From positions 2,294,001 to 2,358,000 of the forward strand of contig CP099652.1 of NCBI GenBank assembly GCA_024123955.1: a stretch of 64,000 bases of DNA, written 5' to 3'. The notes under the pieces were generated by a model, which was given only the letters and a program-made list of their open reading frames with translations, was not told the DNA's origin and did not search any database. How positions within the stretch are numbered: position 1 is the stretch's first letter; every line of letters starts with the position of its first letter. The stretch is from Oxalobacteraceae bacterium OTU3CINTB1 (GTDB taxonomy: Bacteria > Pseudomonadota > Gammaproteobacteria > Burkholderiales > Burkholderiaceae_D). The position numbers and the translations under genes were made by a program. Shown piece after piece: positions 60,694 through 64,000 of this stretch.

Positions 60694-60807
60694 CGTGGTC
60701 CGACCTTTGTTAAAATAATGGCCTGCCAGCGGCCTGAAGTAGTTTTTTAAGGGGCGCTGTCTACGTTCATCCGCTGCGAAACGCTTCCAATCGAATCCAA
60801 TCTTATC

Positions 60808-62010
60808 ATGACGAATCCTAGCTTGTTCAGCGCCATCGACATGGCACCACGCGACCCGATCCTGGGTATCACCGAAGCCTTCAACGCCGACCAAAACCCA
60901 GCCAAAATCAATCTGGGCGTCGGCGTTTATTATGACGACAACGGCAAAGTGCCTCTGCTGTCTTGCGTACAGAAAGCGGAAGAAATCCTGATCGCCACGC
61001 CGGCCCCGCGCACCTACCTGCCGATCGAAGGCCTGGCTGCCTATGACAAGGCGGTGCAAGAGCTGGTATTTGGCGCCGACAGCGCGGTAATTCAAGAGAA
61101 ACGTGCGATCACCGTGCAAGCGATCGGCGGCACCGGCGCGCTGAAGATCGGCGCCGATTTCCTCAAGCGCTTCGCGCCCGATTCGCAGGTCTACATCAGC
61201 GATCCAAGCTGGGAGAACCACCGCGCGCTGTTCGAAAGCGCCGGCTTCACCGTCAATAACTACGCCTACTACGATGCCGCCACCCACGGCGTCGATTTCG
61301 CCGGCATGCTGGCCGCGTTGAAGGCCATGCCGCGCGGCGCCATCGTGCTGCTGCACGCGTGCTGCCACAACCCGACCGGCGCCGATCTGACGTCGGCCCA
61401 GTGGGATGAAGTCATCGCGGCCGTCACCGGCGGCGGCCTGGTGCCGTTCCTCGACATGGCTTACCAGGGCTTCGGCGCCGGGATCGCCGAAGACGGCGCG
61501 GTGGTGCGCCGCTTCGCCGACGCCGGCGGTCCGCTGCTGGTGTCGAATTCGTTCTCGAAATCGTTCTCGCTGTACGGTGAGCGCGTCGGCGCGCTGAGCG
61601 TGGTCGCGGCCAGCGGCGAAGAGGCGAGCCGTCTGATGTCGCAGTTGAAGCGCGTCGTGCGCACCAACTACTCCAACCCGCCTGTGCACGGCGGTAAAGT
61701 GGTCGCCACCGTGCTGACCACGCCGGAACTGCGCCAGATGTGGGAAGACGAGCTGGCCGGCATGCGCGTGCGCATCAAGGAAATGCGCGAAGCCTTCGTC
61801 GAGAAGCTGAAGGCGAAAGCCCCCGCCCACGATTTCGCCTTCGTGCGCGACCAGGTCGGCATGTTCTCGTACTCGGGCCTGACCAAGGCGCAGGTCGAGC
61901 AACTGCGCGAACAGTCGATCTACGCGGTCGATACCGGCCGCATCTGCGTGGCGGCGTTGAATTCGCGCAATATCGACATCGTTATTGACGCCATCGCCAA
62001 AGTGCTCTAA
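60808..62010 (+). CDS. Class I aromatic/aspartate aminotransferase (fold type I, subgroup Ia)
   Basis: 400 residues. PLP-dependent transamination of aspartate or aromatic amino acids with 2-oxoglutarate. The Schiff-base K251 is in [15 protein letters not shown], and the N-terminal [23 protein letters not shown] and [14 protein letters not shown] are signatures of AspC/TyrB. The sequence does not decide between AspC and TyrB. It diverges from uvrB across a 114-bp gap. Confidence 0.94.
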   Translation: MTNPSLFSAIDMAPRDPILGITEAFNADQNPAKINLGVGVYYDDNGKVPLLSCVQKAEEILIATPAPRTYLPIEGLAAYDKAVQELVFGADSAVIQEKRAITVQAIGGTGALKIGADFLKRFAPDSQVYISDPSWENHRALFESAGFTVNNYAYYDAATHGVDFAGMLAALKAMPRGAIVLLHACCHNPTGADLTSAQWDEVIAAVTGGGLVPFLDMAYQGFGAGIAEDGAVVRRFADAGGPLLVSNSFSKSFSLYGERVGALSVVAASGEEASRLMSQLKRVVRTNYSNPPVHGGKVVATVLTTPELRQMWEDELAGMRVRIKEMREAFVEKLKAKAPAHDFAFVRDQVGMFSYSGLTKAQVEQLREQSIYAVDTGRICVAALNSRNIDIVIDAIAKVL

Positions 62011-62094
62011 ACTCTTGCTTCTTCGGGTTGAGCAGTAGCTTGATCCGAGTGGCAACATAGAATGCCGTTGTAAGTTGCGCTGTTGGAAATCTTT

Positions 62095-62122
62095 CTTGAT
62101 GGCGCGAACGAAACAGTATAAA
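62095..62122 (+). promoter_or_regulatory. Promoter of the first tRNA-Asn gene
   Basis: CTTGAT (62095-62100), 16-bp spacer, TATAAA (62117-62122), 13 bp before the tRNA 5' end. Confidence 0.55.
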
Positions 62123-62135
62123 ATGTTGCCTCTAA

Positions 62136-62211
62136 TCCCTGATAGCTCAGTTGGTAGAGCGACGGACTGTTAATCCGCAGGTCCCTGGTTCGAGTCCAGG
62201 TCGGGGAGCCA
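62136..62211 (+). tRNA. tRNA-Asn (GTT)
   Basis: 76 nt including encoded CCA. Acceptor TCCCTGA/TCGGGGA (one G-T pair), D-arm AGCTC...GAGC, anticodon stem GGACT-GTTAATCC reading GTT, and T-arm CCTGG-TTCGAGT-CCAGG. Discriminator G. Identical to the copy at 62374. Confidence 0.97.
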
Positions 62212-62216
62212 GAATT

Positions 62217-62276
62217 TAAAAGCCTCATGTTTTCTTGTAACGGTGAAGATCGTTGCGATGCGACATGGGGCTTTTT
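62217..62276 (+). terminator. Terminator-like hairpin after the first tRNA-Asn
   Basis: AAAAGCCTCATGT pairs with ACATGGGGCTTTT (one G-T pair) across a loop of about 33 nt, followed by T. The long loop lowers confidence. Confidence 0.6.
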
Positions 62277-62355
62277 CCATTGGCGCGTCCGCTTGACGGT
62301 CCCGCGCCGGCGAAAATAGTTGCTTTTTGGGCTGGGCAAATCAAAGTTGAGCGGC

Positions 62356-62361
62356 TATAAT
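62356..62361 (+). promoter_or_regulatory. Consensus -10 box of the second tRNA-Asn gene
   Basis: Perfect TATAAT 13 bp before the tRNA; only a weak -35 is visible (near TGGGCA, 62334). A separate promoter means the two tRNAs need not be one transcript. Confidence 0.5.
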
Positions 62362-62373
62362 TCTGGCCTCAAT

Positions 62374-62449
62374 TCCCTGATAGCTCAGTTGGTAGAGCGA
62401 CGGACTGTTAATCCGCAGGTCCCTGGTTCGAGTCCAGGTCGGGGAGCCA
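62374..62449 (+). tRNA. tRNA-Asn (GTT), second copy
   Basis: Base-for-base identical to the tRNA at 62136-62211, with encoded CCA. The identity extends into CAGAATTTA downstream, so it is a tandem duplication with a 162-bp spacer that has otherwise diverged. Confidence 0.97.
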
Positions 62450-62465
62450 GAATTTAGCAGTATCC

Positions 62466-62497
62466 AAAAAGCCCAGCCTTTACCGGTTGGGCTTTTT
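62466..62497 (+). terminator. Rho-independent terminator after the second tRNA-Asn
   Basis: AAAAAGCCCAGCC and GGTTGGGCTTTTT form a 13-bp stem with a 6-nt loop; the A/T tracts make it bidirectional. Confidence 0.9.
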
Positions 62498-62627
62498 GCA
62501 TTTCGTCATTGATACCGCGATGATCCAGAGCGTATTGTTGGGGTTTGTTGAGCAGCGTCAGAAGTGCAAGGGGCTACGCGGACGTGCTCTGATTGACAGC
62601 CCCGAAATCGCACGCGATCATGCTTGA

Positions 62628-63074
62628 ATGGCTGCTTCACCAGACAGGGATTTCGTCGACGCAAAGCTTGAGGCCGTAGAAAGCCGCATGGATGCCCGCG
62701 TCGCGTCCATCGAGTCCGCGCTTGCTGCATTTTCCGCGTTGATGCAAGAGCGGTCGCGTCACTTCGATGCCCGCATGGCGCGGGTGGAGATGACGATATC
62801 GGAAATAGGATCGGAAATACGGTCGTCAATGGCCGGTCTCAAAACCACCATCATCGTCACCGCCGTTGGTGCCGTTCTCGCGATCGTCTTGGGTGTTGCC
62901 GCGTTTAACGCGACGGTTTTGTCCGCGATGGTCGCCTCGTTTGAGGCTGGAAAGAGCACCTCGGCTGCGCAAGCCGAGGTCAAAAGACAAACCGAGGAAA
63001 CGGCAGTGCTGCTCAACAGAATGCGCGAGGAGCTGGATTCGAGGCAAAGGCCTAACGATGCTGGCGGTAGGTAA
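62628..63074 (+). CDS. Small coiled-coil membrane protein of unknown function
   Basis: 148 residues. N-terminal heptad-rich coiled coil (about 8-65, AKLEAVESRMDARVASIESA), one transmembrane helix (about 72-98, TTIIVTAVGAVLAIVLGVAAFN) and a C-terminal charged helix with QAEVKRQTEETAVLL. Similar small proteins occur widely beside tRNA genes and in prophage-like regions; I do not recognise a named family. The ribosome site is weak, so the start is uncertain. Codon use looks native except for scattered rare-type codons. Confidence 0.55.
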   Translation: MAASPDRDFVDAKLEAVESRMDARVASIESALAAFSALMQERSRHFDARMARVEMTISEIGSEIRSSMAGLKTTIIVTAVGAVLAIVLGVAAFNATVLSAMVASFEAGKSTSAAQAEVKRQTEETAVLLNRMREELDSRQRPNDAGGR

Positions 63075-63518
63075 GCCGTCAAGAGGCGCTGTCGCGACTG
63101 TCCGCAGACCTGCTGTGACCGCAGGGGCCGCGGGGTTGGGTAATGAACAGTGGCGTTGGTCCTAATGTTGTATTGTTGGCACGCACTCCTCGAGAGGTCT
63201 GGACGGATGCCTTTTTCCCGCTTGCCCAGCCACCGAAACGCAAAAAGCGTCGGCCTTCTAAATAAGTTACTGCTTCCTCCCCACTCCTCCGGGTTGCCGA
63301 TTGGCGGTTTTGCATTTCGGCACTGAAATTTGATGTAAATGTGTGAATCAGGTGGACGGGAATCTTGCACCTCGGCATACTCAATAGTATTGATTTTATT
63401 TCGGCTACGGAATGGAAAGATGAGGTCGCCCGCTGGCTGAGCGAGGAGGCCATGTTTCGTTAGGCGCTGCACCATGACGCGGCGCCATCATCGACAAAAA
63501 GTAAATAGAGGTTGCCCC
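63075..63518. other. 444-bp stretch without a supportable gene
   Basis: GC is visibly lower around 63150-63400 than in the flanks. A short open stretch ending in EVARWLSEEAMFR (stop at 63464) begins after a TGA at 63344-63346 with no start or ribosome site, and may be the tail of a decayed gene. Short reverse-strand frames here have no recognisable content. GAGG at 63508-63511 serves as ribosome site for the next gene. Confidence 0.5.
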
Positions 63519-64000
63519 ATGAGCGAAGAAAAGGATGTTGTGTACGGTACAGAAGATTTGTTGATGAGTTTGTGTAACTCGGTGGCCCGCGTGCTGAATG
63601 TTGCCACGCAAAGTAAAGTGAACTATTCCGGCATGGTGCAGCGGATCACGAAGACGGGTTTGAAGCCCGACATCGGTTGCTTCGTGATGTTCGACGGCGG
63701 CTTCACCGGCCTGGTGGTGCTGAACTTCGCCGCCGACACGGCAATGGAAATCTACGAGCGCTACATGCTGCACATGGGCATGCCGAAGTCGGAGCTGGCC
63801 AGTTCGCACACGTCGGACGAGGTGTCCAACATCATGGGCGAGCTGATGAACCAGATCGTCGGCGACTTCACCGGCAAGGTGCGGCGCGAGCTGCAGACCA
63901 ACATCACGCAGAACCAGCCGAAGATGCTGGTGCTGACAAAGCAGGTGATGCTGAGCGTGGACACGCCGCTGGACCGTCCGGAAATGCGCCGCGTCACCTT
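63519..64000 (+). CDS. DUF3334 family protein, 3' end outside window
   Basis: At least 160 residues; the frame runs off the right edge without a stop. MSEEKDVVYGTEDLLMSLC is followed by KPDIGCFVMFDGGFTGLVVLNF and HTSDEVSNIMGELMNQIVGDF, diagnostic of DUF3334, a family with a CheC/CheX-like look (chemotaxis-type phosphatase fold suspected, function unknown). GAGG 8 bp upstream supports the start. The full family length is about 220-230 residues, so roughly a quarter is missing. Confidence 0.85.
   Translation, partial: MSEEKDVVYGTEDLLMSLCNSVARVLNVATQSKVNYSGMVQRITKTGLKPDIGCFVMFDGGFTGLVVLNFAADTAMEIYERYMLHMGMPKSELASSHTSDEVSNIMGELMNQIVGDFTGKVRRELQTNITQNQPKMLVLTKQVMLSVDTPLDRPEMRRVT

Noticed and set aside
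60694..60807. LexA (SOS) box in front of uvrB
   Set aside because: A CTGT is present, but no ACAG at the required spacing.
60694..62058. Apparent 450-codon N-terminal extension of uvrB
   Set aside because: It runs antisense through the aminotransferase gene. UvrB starts at 60693 at the normal distance from its conserved motifs.
63344..63464. Open stretch ending in EVARWLSEEAMFR as a gene
   Set aside because: It follows an in-frame stop, has no start codon with a ribosome site and is under 40 codons; at most a remnant.

Overview
The window reads as one continuous piece of a high-GC betaproteobacterial chromosome, most likely from the Oxalobacteraceae (Massilia/Duganella/Telluria-like). This placement is inferred from gene order and protein character, not from a database search. 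Nearly all of it is dense coding sequence, and many gene pairs overlap by ATGA or TGATG. Two genes are cut by the window edges: a DinG/YoaA-type helicase at the left and a DUF3334 protein at the right.

Region 1 (1-4933): after the helicase comes 387 bp packed with inverted repeats. Then follows a two-gene module, a TIR-domain protein (2327-2932) and a KGGTGRT-type P-loop ATPase fused to kinesin-light-chain-like TPR repeats (2942-4933). This pair is the best candidate for a poorly described conflict or defence system. Region 2 (5003-10173) is the conserved surE-pcm-nlpD-rpoS stress block plus rlmD. Region 3 (10273-18197) is a yfhM-type alpha-2-macroglobulin gene overlapping pbpC, a periplasmic protease-trap and peptidoglycan pair. 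A reverse-strand BI-1/YccA membrane protein gene follows.

Region 4 (19342-36028) is core housekeeping in the order ndk, rlmN, pilF, rodZ, ispG, hisS, yfgM, bamB, der, hfq, hflX, hflK, hflC, hisZ, purA and a phosphoribosyltransferase. Region 5 (36082-38478) holds a MarC-type membrane protein and a chemoreceptor.

Region 6 (38575-56550) is an 18-kb carbohydrate locus. A LacI-type repressor sits behind three near-identical TGTAACCGGTTACA-type operators. It is followed without real gaps by an outer-membrane TonB receptor, a PF10091/GH144-type glucanase, a lipoprotein solute-binding protein, two ABC permeases, a 1054-residue periplasmic multidomain protein of unknown function, a GH1 beta-glucosidase, a GH94 phosphorylase-type enzyme and a MalK/UgpC-type ATPase. 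The combination of GH144-like, GH94 and GH1 enzymes with sugar ABC import suggests use of beta-1,2-glucan (sophoro-oligosaccharides). The 1054-residue protein would be a new enzyme or binding component of that pathway.

Region 7 (56623-64000) holds an alpha/beta hydrolase, pirin, uvrB, an aspartate/aromatic aminotransferase, two identical tRNA-Asn(GTT) genes each with its own -10 box and terminator, a small coiled-coil membrane protein, a 444-bp stretch without a supportable gene, and the start of the DUF3334 gene. Repeats worth noting are two copies of a GGCGGATTA-cored hairpin element (1989-2076 and 18181-18278) and short tandem repeats at the stop codons of pcm and rpoS.
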